From Mytilinidion resinicola (lineage: Eukaryota > Ascomycota > Dothideomycetes > Mytilinidiales > Mytilinidiaceae), in the NCBI RefSeq assembly GCF_010093595.1, contig NW_022985449.1:1192424-1256423 (forward strand): a stretch of DNA of 64,000 nt, read 5' to 3'. The notes below the pieces were generated by a model. The model saw only the letters and a list, made by a program, of their open reading frames with translations. It did no database searches and was not told the origin of the DNA. How positions within the stretch are numbered: position 1 is the stretch's first letter; each line of letters begins with the position of its first letter. The translations under genes were made by a program, and so were the position numbers. Below are positions 11,510 through 22,187 of this stretch, one piece after another.

Positions 11510-12174
11510 CTATCGTATGACGGCACGGATGGCCGTGTTCCGCCAGCAGACCTCTTCTTCCAGACGCTCCATGTAGTCAACCGCAAAATCATCCCCTTTG
11601 CGGACGAGGTCTTGGAAATCCTTCTTTCTACTTAATTCCTGCACATTCCGAGCTGCAACTTCTACTACAATAGCTCGAACCGTCGCGTCACGCTCATACG
11701 TGGAGCCGTAGACTTCTTAGATGCATTCCGGAAATTTATCGCTCCTCTAATGTTCTTCGACTTTCTGCTGGAACCTCTCTAAGGCAAGTTTCTTAAGACT
11801 TGCCAAAAAGAACATATCTGCCAGCGTATAGACTTAAAGGTCTTTTAGCAATGCTGGGTTCTCTAACAATATTAGCATCTTTAAAGGTTGCTGAAGCCCA
11901 CTCACTCACCTTCTAACTTGGCGACGGTGAAGCTATCTAAGTAGGCACCGGTGTAAAGGTATTCAAAGACTTTCCAATAAGCACTCCCGCTATCTTAATC
12001 AAATTCAATGACGTTAGTATTGCCCTTAGCGAATTATTCCTTAAAAGCATTCTCAAAGCATGGGCTTCGTAGGCAGAGGACGAGTTTATAAGCATAAAGC
12101 TTAACACCATGGACAAAAATAACAACGTCGGAGTACTTTTCTTCATTGAACATTCTAGAAACCGACTTAGTCAT
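11510..12174 (-). pseudogene. BTB/POZ-domain protein pseudogene, RIP-type stops
   Basis: Read on the minus strand from the ATG at 12174, one frame gives a recognisable fungal BTB/POZ protein of about 220 codons. The BTB fold starts at EEKYSDVVIFVHG near residue 10, continues through KVFEYLYTGAYLDS, then TLADMFFLASLKKLALERF, and ends with FAVDYMERLEEEV. The frame is interrupted by about six TAA, TAG or TGA codons, several at positions where glutamine (CAA/CAG) or tryptophan (TGG) would be expected. Such changes are what RIP produces. No frameshift is needed over most of the length, so the damage is point mutation. BTB proteins of this type usually mediate protein-protein contacts; this copy cannot make a full product. 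Confidence 0.82.
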
Positions 12175-13708
12175 AGCTGCGTAGGAGACTAAATTATTTA
12201 CCTTGCCATTGAGTCCATGAATCTGCCTTAATAGGTCTCTATCTTGGAAGGCTATTTCGTGTGTCAGCTAGCATTCTCGTAGTGTAACATATTTGAGCTA
12301 TATCTGCGCATGGGCTGGTTATATCCTAGATAGTGGTGTCCGAGAAGTATCCAAAGCTCGTTGAAGCACACGAGTAAAAGCTCTGGCTTCTAATTGCTGT
12401 ACCTCACGTCGGTGATTGGCCTTGTCTCTCTGCGACTGGGCTCGCCGGCGCTGATTCTCGGCTTGAGTGGGCATGGAAGCTCGCAGGTCGTGTCGAAGAG
12501 GGATGAGGTGAAGTACAGTAAACACTTGGCGACGCTTGTCCCAATTGGACACAGGACGATTCCCGATCGATAATTCCGGCAACACGACAGGCGAGAATAT
12601 GCAAGGTAGCTTGACCCATCTTCGAAGGGTGGCATTCGATGAATGTAGATCAGAAGAATGTTCAGGGGTCCGCTAGAGTGCATCACGTGCTAATGGAGGC
12701 ATTTGCGGAGTGCCAAGACATACCTGACTGATAGGTTTGGATCAAGCATGAGTGCGGCATCATCACCACACCTCATCTTCCCATTCGAGAGAGATGTAAG
12801 GGTTACACGGAGTCTATGTTCTGGGGTGGAACTGGTCCTCACGTGACGCCGAGTTTGCCCATTTGCGAACTCCTGGAGTTCGCAAAGCTCACGTGCTGAT
12901 TCAGCACCTGCGTTCCTCATCTCGCCAGCGTAAAGTGAGCGCCAGCGCCTAAAGGGAGCCAGTATGGGTCGCATAACGCTGGCGTATTTGAATCGCCAGC
13001 GTACCCTCCCTCTCGGCGTGGCTGAAAACCCGCCGTGCCGGAGATTGCCGCAGTACTTCTAGGTGCAACAATTTTGGGATTTCAAAAACATGGATTTCAA
13101 AAAAATTCTTTATTTTGTAGCCAATGCTCAATTGCAACAAGAAAATACTTCCAGCTTCGTCGTTTTCTTGGTCGGTTCTCTTGTCGCACGGAGAGTGCAT
13201 GTATATCGGAAGTTCTACGAATTTCGGAGCCGTAGATCGAAAGTCACATCGAAAATGAATACTGCACCGTGCCTCGTCAACATTCAGCCCTCAACGACTA
13301 ACAGTCCGGGAGTTTCGCCGAAGGGTGCAGGTACATCCGTCCGTAGTGCTAAGACATAGTTATCGATCCCGCTTACGTTATGCTTTACCTCCCGTTCATT
13401 GGTTTATTAGATATCTTGTTATTTACATGAAAATACATTACAGTAAGATTCTAGAAGTGTTGATGGAAGTCCGCGAAGTGTCCTCTACTTGTAAGAAGCC
13501 TGGCTAGCGCAGCTCGTACCAACACCACCGTCATTTGTGAAATGGATCCGGCTAATGCCCTGCTATCCCACGGAGCCCAGAACATTCCCTATCAAACTCT
13601 AGCAACGTCCCTCACTCTACGCTGTACCGTTCACACAGGCGACGCTCGAGACAGGAACAGGCGGAGCGCAAAGAACCCGTCGCGTTTACCAACAATTGAT
13701 GTGGGAAT
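12175..13708. other. Stretch without supported gene; palindromic repeats
   Basis: Short open frames on both strands show no family features. The stretch holds CGCCAGCG-type palindromes at 12922-12947 and 12975-13001. They share sequence with 11441-11467, so the BTB pseudogene lies between two related repeat copies. Composition is normal, so RIP does not reach here. Confidence 0.45.
12975..13001. repeat. 27-bp palindromic GCTGGC repeat, copy 2
   Basis: AACGCTGGCG, TATTT, GAATCGCCAGCG: three mismatches to 11441-11467 in the same orientation. It is the right-hand partner around the BTB pseudogene. Confidence 0.6.
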
Positions 13709-14621
13709 ATGGATACAGCAAAGCATAACAGCAAGCCAGATTGTGTTACAGACATCGTCCCAGACGGGGATGTTGTTCTGATAGTTGGAGGAGACGACGT
13801 AAGACTGAGAGTCCACTCCCAATGCCTTCGGTCTGCATCTCAAGTCTTTGGCGCCATGTTCGGGCCGAACTGGAGTGAGGGTCAGAGACTTTCCAGAGAA
13901 TCGCCAACGGAAGTTCCACTACCGGAAGATGATGCCGATGCGATGCGAACCATCTGTTACGTTATCCATCATCGTAATGACCTGGTACCACAGCACCTAC
14001 CGGCCAAAGAGGTCCTTCAAATCGCCATCGAGGTCGACAAATACGAACTTGTAATTGCCCTTAAATTTGCCAGCTTAGAGTGGCTAAAGCCGCAAGCCAG
14101 CGCGGAAAGAGTGGAAATGGGGCATCTTTTGGCAGCAGTCTTCCTATTTGACAACACGGACCTGTTTATGGCAAATATCCTAACGCTAATACTCCATTAC
14201 GACGGGTCTTACTTGGACTTCTTAGACGATGAGTTTACTAGTCAAATTATACCGTTGAGAATATTTTGTATGCAGTAATCCCAACAAGTTTAGTTAATTA
14301 TCACTAACTCTCCTAGACCTGTTAGAGGAACGAAGAACGAAATTGCGAGCAGAACTTTGCCAGCTATTGATTAGGGGAAAGAGGGGCAACTGTAAATGTG
14401 GCTGGGGTAACACCCGCAGTGAAAAATATGGGCTCCTCCTGGTCGAGTATATGCCAATCAAGATGCTTAAAGTTCCTATAGCAGAAGTCATCACAAAAAT
14501 GACACAAGTGTCCACTGAGGACATGGAAAGGAAATATTGTCCCGATAAGAGCTCTTATAGGAACTACTATCATGAGCCCTACGCTATAGCGAAACGCTTC
14601 TCGGAAAGCTGGACGCTCTGA
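13709..14621 (+). CDS. BTB/POZ-domain protein, probably C-terminally truncated
   Basis: Exons 13709-14267 and 14317-14621, split by a 49-bp intron with donor GTATGC, branch CTAAC and acceptor CTAG; phase is continuous and gives 287 residues. The BTB/POZ domain covers about residues 15-115: DGDVVLIVGG, then LRVHSQCLRSASQVFGAMFG, both typical of the fungal family. The second exon begins LLEERRTKLRAELCQLL, the usual helical tail. The frame ends at a TGA at 14619. A conserved-looking tail (LDALKREASICIDCVRS) is readable in another frame at 14609-14677. A one-base deletion has therefore probably shortened the protein. It may still be expressed as a BTB-only form. It is unrelated in detail to the damaged BTB copy 1.5 kb upstream, which lies on the other strand. 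Confidence 0.75.
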
Positions 14622-16521
14622 AAAGGGAGGCTAGCATTTGTATTGACTGCGTTCGAAGTACTGGTGCTGCAGATGTTTGAGATTCGGACACGGATAAATA
14701 CTATCCACGTTCACATCGTTGGTGGGAGTTACAGAGGACGAGATTAAAGCACTAGGGCTAGGGAACTACTGCTCTGTTCTCCCACTTGGAGATGGATTAG
14801 TTGATGAGGTAGAAAAACCATAAAAGTCTTCAGGTTTTTTTATCCCGCTTAACTTTCCTGAAACAGTACCTAGTATTGAACTTGCCCATAGCGAGAGTAC
14901 TTTAATTGCAGCCGTAAGCGCAACCCTGATCCTTTTCCCAATTAGACACTAACGTATTGTCCAGTCGTATACCCTGGAGAGGATGGACTTCCATACGTGC
15001 TGCCGGATTCGCAAATAAAGATTTCGGCCTCTCATGAAGTTGTGGTTCAATCTCCTTTGCAAGGTCAATGGGAAATCAACCTCCTACATTGGTTCGCGTA
15101 TTGAATCCGACGATAGTTGCCTCGTTAATGTATGCGTAGACCTTGATGATATCTCCGGGCACAACTAAGAGACGCTTCCGATCTGTACCAGTATATTTAG
15201 AATATGCCCGAACTATCTCGGCCTCTAGAAGGAGCTTTAGAGCAACTACGGTTGCGGAATGTTTGGCGGGCAAGGATCAGCATGAAACCACCCACTCCTG
15301 CTCAGGACAAAATAATACCCTCCGCCGGTGATGAAGTCGCCAGCTCATTACCGTCGAGCTCAAGGACGAAAAAGTAAAGGTGACCTTCCGCAATGCAATT
15401 TCATACGAACGCTCAACTGAGAGCGGCGCGACCTCGACACAAGCAAGTTACACATGACCGGAAACTAAGCCCGCATTATGGGTAGGGCTGGGTAGGATGA
15501 CAAAGGTAACGTAGGGGCCAAGCGGTGAATTCAACGTACTTCGCTCTATTAAACAGCCCAGTATCAAAAGAGCGTCCTATTAACTGTTTCCTCCTTTCTA
15601 TCTTAGGTAGGTTTCTTTCTATTTTCGGTTGGTGCTGCTCGTTCGTCTCCGTCGCTCTCCCTACACGCGCATTCTCTCTTTAGCTTCTTCGCTCCTGTTT
15701 TCATATTACTTCCTAATTTGTCAAGCCAGTCGCTCATTTCCTCTAGAGTGCTGTTCATCTCGCTGATTTCCTTTGAGCTTGCTGATTCTTGCATCTTTGC
15801 GGGCGAGTTCCCGTTGCTGATTAGTTAATGGGGCATAATGCTCACCCAGCTTTAGAGCCTCTTCTTACAGTTTTGAGCGTATCGAAGAAGTACTATTATC
15901 GCAACCACGAATGCTCGAGTGGCTTGCATCACTCCTTGCAAAATGTGTAGAGTTATCAGTCGCTTAGTACAGTTCAGCCTTACACGAAGCATGTGACCCC
16001 GCTTTGAAGGCCTAGGTATGCGCCTTATGCGATCAGCTTTCATGGAACTGCACAGCAGGCTGAAGCGAGAAGAAAAACAAGACAGAGATGTGAGCGGTCG
16101 AGGACATGACTTTCGTATGCGGCCTCCGGGACGGTGCGATGCTATGGCAATGAAGGGGGGAGGCAGACGGTCAGATACGACACTAACTAACCCGCGGAAT
16201 CTTATCAATCTATCAATGAGGATCAGTTTAAGCGCCCGGCTGCATGCACAAAATCCTGCCGCCTGAGCTACGAGGCGCGAACAAGCCACCACTAACGCGC
16301 GTCATGGCTTGAATGAAACCCGGCCAAGACACCCTTATGCAACCGTCCGTGCCGATGTACGCCCTTCTACGTCCATCCACGCTTCCGGGTCGTCACCGGT
16401 GAACTGCACAGAAGGTGAGCTCCAGAAGTCTGCAGCATCCTCCTCTTCGATCCAAAAGCAATAGCAGCACTACTCCTACCATACCAGAAAGCAAACCGAT
16501 CTCGTACACATCCAGATGTAA
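14622..16521. other. Stretch without supported gene
   Basis: It begins with the out-of-frame tail of the BTB gene (to 14680). A hydrophilic minus-strand frame at 15603-15794 (ISEMNSTLEEMSDWLDKLG) has a coding look, and an adjoining frame upstream reads LTNQQRELARKDARISKLK. This could be a broken coiled-coil gene, but I cannot name it. The rest shows nothing clear. Confidence 0.35.
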
Positions 16522-18209
16522 GTCTTCAGCCTCAGATGTCCCGATGATGAGCCTGACCACGAGCTAGGCACAACCGATGAATACATCAAAGCTATCGCGC
16601 ACCATTCCCAGCAATCCAGCGCCGAGACGTCATATCCTGGAGAGATTTATGATACGCTAAAACGGTTTCTTGAGCAGAAATCAAACACTGAACCAAACAC
16701 TGCAAACGATGCGCCCAGCGATTTCGCTTGGCTCATCAGTCCGAGCCAGCTGGGCCAGCAAGCTTCGTCGGACAAGCAATCTCTGTCAGACAAGCATTCG
16801 CTGTCGGACAGCAATAAGAACCGGGGAGGGTCCGAGGGATTTGCTGATCCGGAGTCGTGCATAGAGGCATTGAGAAGTAATATCGAAATATCGCATCCAC
16901 AAGTGCTATTCCTACGGGGCCATCCTTCACAGAGTTGGCTTTCAAGTATTGGCGCTTTTTGTTACGTCGATCCCGAGCTATTTCGCTGGTTTCTCAGGTA
17001 CCATGCAGGACCAGGGAGCGACTATTATTTCGACTCCGCTCCTTCTCTAGTGAGTAACATATTTCGCTTCAAGTTCTTTACCATCGGATCTAAGAACTAC
17101 CGATATCGATCATCTCAGGAGGAGGTAGACGCCTTGCGCGGGAAGGCAGCCAGCGATCTCCAGAGGTACCAGACAGAATTAAGGGGAAACTGGGCTCTGA
17201 AGCCAGGGGACTCGACTGTGCGGAATTTTCGTGTGCTAGATGAATGGCACTGCGTCATTGAACAGGAGATCGTGATCTCCATTTTCGACGTTGGAAAAAC
17301 TTGGATGGGTATGATCTCTATTACGACCATAATCGATAGATTTGCTGATGACTATACTCATCGCTTGTACACATGCAGGAAACGACCTCACCCAGGGGCC
17401 GCGATTTCCATAGCTCGGGGGTGGCGCGGAACCATTGCCAATCACGATTCTCCCAATCGTTCATTACAGACCGAGGTGTGCGTTAAAATCCCGCAGTATA
17501 AATGAGAGTACCACTGGGCTGAAGAAAGGAAGGAATACGCAAAATCTCGCCGTCTTCCCGGAAGGCTACGGTCGTGGTCTAGATTGGTCGCTTGCAGAAT
17601 CAAACCGCTTCCATGTCTTGTCGGACGGACGTGTTCAGACTACCTGCATTTTCTCAGAAGCAGCTTCTGAATGTCATGAAAGAGAAAATAATGACCGAAA
17701 CGAACCGCCTATCGCTCAGTAATGAGCTATACTTTCGGGACATCCTACAAGATCAGCTAAGCAACGCTTCGTATATGCTTCAGTTGACGAGCGACCAGAA
17801 CAAAATCCTCCAAAACGGTCGTCGGCCTACTATCACCATATCGACCGATCAAAGAGGCGTAGCCGATCACGCCGTGGCTGAAGTGTACAGTCTATTCCAA
17901 AACCTACACTCGCAAGCACAATCACTTCATGAGAAGTGCACTCAAAGAATGACAGTCATCAGTAATGAAAGCATGCTCGCAGAGTCGCAACGCGCCATCC
18001 AGCAGGCGAAGTTGGTCACGAAGCTCACACTCGTCGCCTTTGTGTACCTCCCGTTCACGTTTACGGCTGGTTTCTTTAGTATGAACTTCAAGGAGCTGGG
18101 GACTGGTATTATTCCCTTATGGATATTCTTTGCTGCCTCTTTGCCTCTGATGTTTGTCACCATGGCGTTCTTTGCATTGGATGTGCAAACAGTTAAGAGA
18201 GTCTTGTGA
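16522..18209 (+). pseudogene. CorA-like transporter-family pseudogene
   Basis: The body reads as a fungal CorA-like protein: VLFLRGHPSQSWLSSIGA early, then a long soluble region, a helical stretch, and two C-terminal membrane segments (about 18019-18200). The GMN motif expected after the first segment reads SMN. Three parts must be joined. 16522-17308 leads into a phase-matched 70-bp intron (17309-17378, GTATGA to GCAG). 17379-17626 is open except for a TAG at 17411 in place of a probable CAG. 17631-18209 follows after a 4-bp tandem duplication (GGACGGAC, 17623-17630) that shifts the frame; without it LSD runs straight into VFRLPAFSQKQ. The true start exon was not found. Intact members are thought to move divalent cations or act as membrane receptors; this one looks dead. 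Confidence 0.78.
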
Positions 18210-18413
18210 GCATTGCATGTTACATATCGGGACAAAACGTAGTTGGCTTGAATGCGATCAAGACATTATCGACATTAGCGTAAAATAACTTATAATTCAT
18301 TCCGCTCAATCGAAAGTTATTGATTCACCGGAATATATCTACTGGGGTTCTCAAGTCTGCTGTTTATGTACAGCTTACAAAGGTACAAAGGTAACCATGC
18401 CAAAGAGAAAATA

Positions 18414-18910
18414 GAGAACATTCCCATTCATGATTTTTGAGGGATAGAACACGAGTTGACCTTTGAGCGCGACGGCATCGCCGTCGTCGAGATGGAGACT
18501 CGAATGAGCTATTCCGACCTCACTGACCGTCAAAGAATCATCGACTGCTACTGCGAAGAAGTCGGCCAAGCGCTGTTTCAGTACATGAGACCCAAGTCTG
18601 TCCAGGTCTTTGATTTCCAACGTACTTTTGTAGGAGTCGCTTAATCCTCTGATGCACTCTATCTGATCCTGGGTTCACAGATTCGCCGCCGTCATGCTGC
18701 TTATCCGAGCTTTTCGAATGACATCCCAGCGGATCGCACTCAGCCAACGAGGAATGCACATGTTGGTAAATACCTCTACAATGTGGCAGTGGAGGGCTTG
18801 CCGATGTAAAGACACTACAAGCCTTTTGATTACCGGGCTTGTCAAAGAGCTCAACAAGGTGGACTCCACCGAGCTGCTAGGAGGTAGTTGGGCGAGCGAT
18901 CTATCTTAAG
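18414..18910 (+). pseudogene. Relic resembling AsaB/CmcJ-type oxygenase or methyltransferase family
   Basis: A frame from 18414 reads IPIHDF, a TGA at 18438, then GIEHELTFERDGIAVVEME, SDLTDRQRI and VQVFDFQ before a TAA at 18642. The order (I)HD-x-R-G-x-E-H-E-x-T-x-x-x-(D/N)-G followed by a (V)xIFDHxxR-like end is the N-terminal pattern of the AsaB/CmcJ-like family as I recall it. TGA would stand where that family has arginine (CGA). Beyond 18660 another frame gives PTRNAHVG, which may be the next conserved block. The catalytic part is not recognisable. Assignment is by pattern only. Confidence 0.35.
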
Positions 18911-19296
18911 TGAGTCACATCGTCGTCCCGAGATCTGGATAGGCAAGTCTTGGGCCCCTCCAAGCACTCAAAAGTATCGCACTTTTGATGAACCGAGACC
19001 GCGCCGGGACTTCTAGGCGATCCTGATGCATCCAAGCTTCAACACAATACTTCCCTTAGAAACGAGAGTTGGTTCGTGGGTATATGAAGAGGTCTATACG
19101 CGAAATTGCAAGTAGTAACAATCGATACCCATAACCTCACACCGCTATCATACAGCCCAGACAACCATATATACGTCTATCAGTAGCCTCGATAGATATG
19201 CGCAAAAGCGCCAGTCCAGTCCAGCCCAACCCAAACACCCATCCATTATGTAGGACTTAGAAACGCCTTTACAACCAGACCCCGATGGCAGACGTC
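18911..19296. other. Intergenic stretch, 3' side of FKBP-STIMATE gene
   Basis: No gene seen. It contains the likely 3' untranslated region of the minus-strand gene that ends at 19297 and some unassigned sequence to its left. Confidence 0.4.
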
Positions 19297-20908
19297 CTAT
19301 TTACCAACCTCCTTCCTCGCCGCCTCTCCCGTTAATGCACTCCGATCACTCCCCGAGCTCCCCACCCCATCACGCTCGGGATCGTACTCCTTCCTAATAG
19401 GCACAGCCGTCGGATTCGCCTCTTTCAACGACGCCGCGTTGCTCTTCTTCACCAACCCAGCCTCCTCATCGCTCTCGTCCTCAGAGTCGTCCTCAATCGT
19501 AAACGCGTCGTCCTCGCTTCCTCTCCTGACAATCTCCGCATGACCCTCCCCTTCCTCAGCCTCGTTTTCCGCAGCCGTATTCCGCTTATCATCTTTAATG
19601 AAGCCGTCGATAATCCAGTACTGCATCGCATTCATAATCAGAGGGAACACGAGCATCACGAATGCTACTTGAAGGCGCTTGTTTCCTTCGGTCCAACGCA
19701 GTGCCCAGTCGCCGACCCACGCGATCCAGGGGAGGAGCAGGAAGAGGACGAAAACGCAGAGTTTCATGCCGAGGAGGCCGAAAAAGTAGATGAAGGATTG
19801 CTTGAGCCACCATGTTGCGCGGGGTGGGTTGCCGTAGTTGCCGGAGCGGAGGGACGATGGGGGTTTGGCGAGGGGGGTGTAGGAGAAGGCGATGTGGAGA
19901 ATGCGGAGGAGTATGACCAGGATGGGGATGCCGAGGGTGGTCTGGTAGACATTGTGTTAACTTGAGTCGCTTTCTACATCAAGAGGGTGTAAAGACGGTA
20001 TACTCACATCAACTGCGATGTTCAACAAATAGAACGAGCACGGATTAGGCTTCTTTCCTCCATCATCCTGCACAGCGTTCTTCGCTGCCGCCGCAACATC
20101 AAAGCTCCCCGACGAAAGCATCGACATGAACAGGTTCGCAATATGTAGCAATACTGAGCCAAAGACTTGCTTCGATGCATCGAAGAACCAGATCTTCAGC
20201 GGGCGGCGGGGCGTCTCGCGCCATCTTTTATACACAAGGACCGAGATAGCGAGCAAGCCCAGCGCGCCTTGGATAATCAGCGCAAAGGGACCCAGGAGAT
20301 GGCATTCGCCATTATCATCGTCGCCCTCGTCGTCTTTAGGGCCCTTTTCAGAGCCAGTAGATGTCGGTTCAGGTACGGCTTCCGTCGCTGTCCCAGAAGC
20401 TGCTGAAGAAGGCGATGGGGTCTCAGCCTTCACACCTTTGATTCCCATAAGCTCTGTTTCGAAAACTGCCAAACTATTAGTTCGTGTCCAAATCTCCCCA
20501 GTCGAGATATCAGGACTCACCCAATACAGCATCCGGCCCAATAACACCCCCCGCACCACTATGCCCGTACCCCAGCTCCGGCGGAATTGTTAACTTCCTC
20601 CCCTCCCCAATACACATGTCCAGCAATCCCTGATCCCACCCTTTGATCACCTGCCCAGCCCCCAGCGTAAACGTAAACGGTGAACCGCGATCGTAGGAGT
20701 TGTCGAACGGGGTACCATCGGTGAGGGTTCCGCGGTAATTTACGGCGATCTTGTCACCGGCCTGAGATTTCCGTGTACAAGTTGCGGGTTTCGTGACATC
20801 GATTACGAGGTCCGCGGCGGTCGAGAGGGGAAGTGAGGTGAGTAGTAGGAGGGTCGTGAGGGAGGTGGAGATGGGGAGGGCGGCGAGGGCCCGAATGAGG
20901 CTACGCAT
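19297..20908 (-). CDS. FKBP-type prolyl isomerase fused to STIMATE-family membrane protein
   Basis: Three exons (20908-20521, 20465-20008, 19941-19297) separated by 55- and 66-bp introns (GTGAGT donors, CAG acceptors), phases matched, 496 residues. Residues 1-32 are a signal peptide. Residues about 40-140 are an FKBP domain ([31 protein letters not shown], then [11 protein letters not shown] closing the fold across intron 1). After a Ser/Thr/Pro and acidic linker comes a STIMATE/TMEM110-type domain, about residues 182-400: [40 protein letters not shown] and several membrane segments, then an acidic cytosolic-type tail. There is no stop between the two. FKBP2-type enzymes fold proteins in the ER lumen; STIMATE proteins are ER or vacuolar membrane proteins. 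The signal peptide places the isomerase on the lumenal side of the membrane domain. Confidence 0.82.
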
Positions 20909-22187
20909 TAAGGCGGCGGTGTGAGTAGAGGACTCGCTGGGAGGATATTATGGATTCTATTATTGAGGTTGAAGAGTCAGGTCTCAAGGAGGTCGCGGTG
21001 AAGACGGGTCGTGTATGCGGCGAATGGTGAAACTGGTCCCAGTTTAGGAAGTTTGGCGCCTGGTGTGATGGCGCGACAGTCTGCTGTCCAGACAGCTCTC
21101 AAAGGACGTGGAAAGCGAGAGATAGAAGAAACGGAGGGGATGTTCAGAATGTATTACGGGTTGTGTCTGCTGCGGCAAGGCGCAGCGTTGAGTTCCAAGG
21201 TGCGAGGTGGGCGGGCGGTGCTGCAAGTAGTGATCGTCATCAGCGGGTCGCGTGCACCTAACTGCGTTGGGCAAGCCAAGGTGATAACTGACTGATATCA
21301 CTTAATTCACGTTCAGTGAACATTTGTACCCACGTACGTTAGACTTAATTATTGTAGTATACCGTATTGATGCTATTCTCACTATTCGTCGTGTCATCTA
21401 CTAATTGTCGAATGCCAGCCACGACAAGGTGCCCGAAATCTCAATAAGGCAACCAATTGTATCACGACTAGTTAGCAGGCCGCCTTAATGGTATCATGTA
21501 TGTTCGTCGCATGCTTGCCTACCTACTGCCAGGCAAGCAAGTAGAAATAGTCCCCTATATTACACTTTCTCCTCATCAGTCTGCCTCTCCACTCCCTCCA
21601 CATCCACTATGAGCAGTATCTTCACCATTTGCCATCCTTCTCCGACAAAGAAACGCCAAACAACACCGCCAACCCACTTTGTCATTATCCATCCATCCCG
21701 TTCTCAGGGTAAAAGACGCAGTTCATGCTTCAAGTCCATCCCGGACATTACGTAATCCATCCTCTGCCCAAACTAAAGACAAAACCGTGAAAAACAAACG
21801 ACCACGGCCAAGGCCTACGCTTTCGAAGATGCCTCGAGCAAGAGTATTTAAGGCGTAAGACCTAAATTTGTTGTTTGAAGAGAAGTGAAGGAAGTTGTAT
21901 TAGGAAGAACAGGAGAAGTTGTAGGAGGAGAAGAGGCAGTAGCCGAACAGACGAGCACATAGCCTCCATTCAACCACATGGTTTTTTCTTCACTCAATGC
22001 CACTCGAGAAAAACGCCATGCCAGGCCCCGCTGTGCAAAAGGAAGACCGAAATGTATGCGCCGAACCGCTGATGCAGAAACCGGGCTCCGTCCAGGACCC
22101 CAAGAACCAGTATGCAAAATGAAAATGTAGAAATAGGAACCGGCATTAACTGGATATGTATGTAGAAACAGCGGCAGCGGCCCACCA
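20909..22187. other. Intergenic stretch between FKBP-STIMATE gene and histidine kinase
   Basis: Holds the promoter of the minus-strand FKBP-STIMATE gene (left) and the 3' region of the minus-strand histidine kinase (right). Open frames at 21011-21301 and 21848-22219 have no family features. Nothing else seen. Confidence 0.45.

Noticed and set aside
11390..11635. 81-codon plus-strand open frame
   Set aside because: It is the antisense shadow of the BTB pseudogene, whose minus-strand reading matches a known family.
15852..16292. 146-codon minus-strand open frame; also a tRNA-like word (GTAGCTCAGGCGGCAGG)
   Set aside because: No family features in the protein; the tRNA-like piece lacks a matching D-arm, anticodon arm and T-arm, so it is not a tRNA.
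20510..20908. Stand-alone FKBP ending in LGES at 20510
   Set aside because: That ending reads through a GTGAGT intron and would lack the last FKBP strand; splicing to [11 protein letters not shown] restores it in phase.
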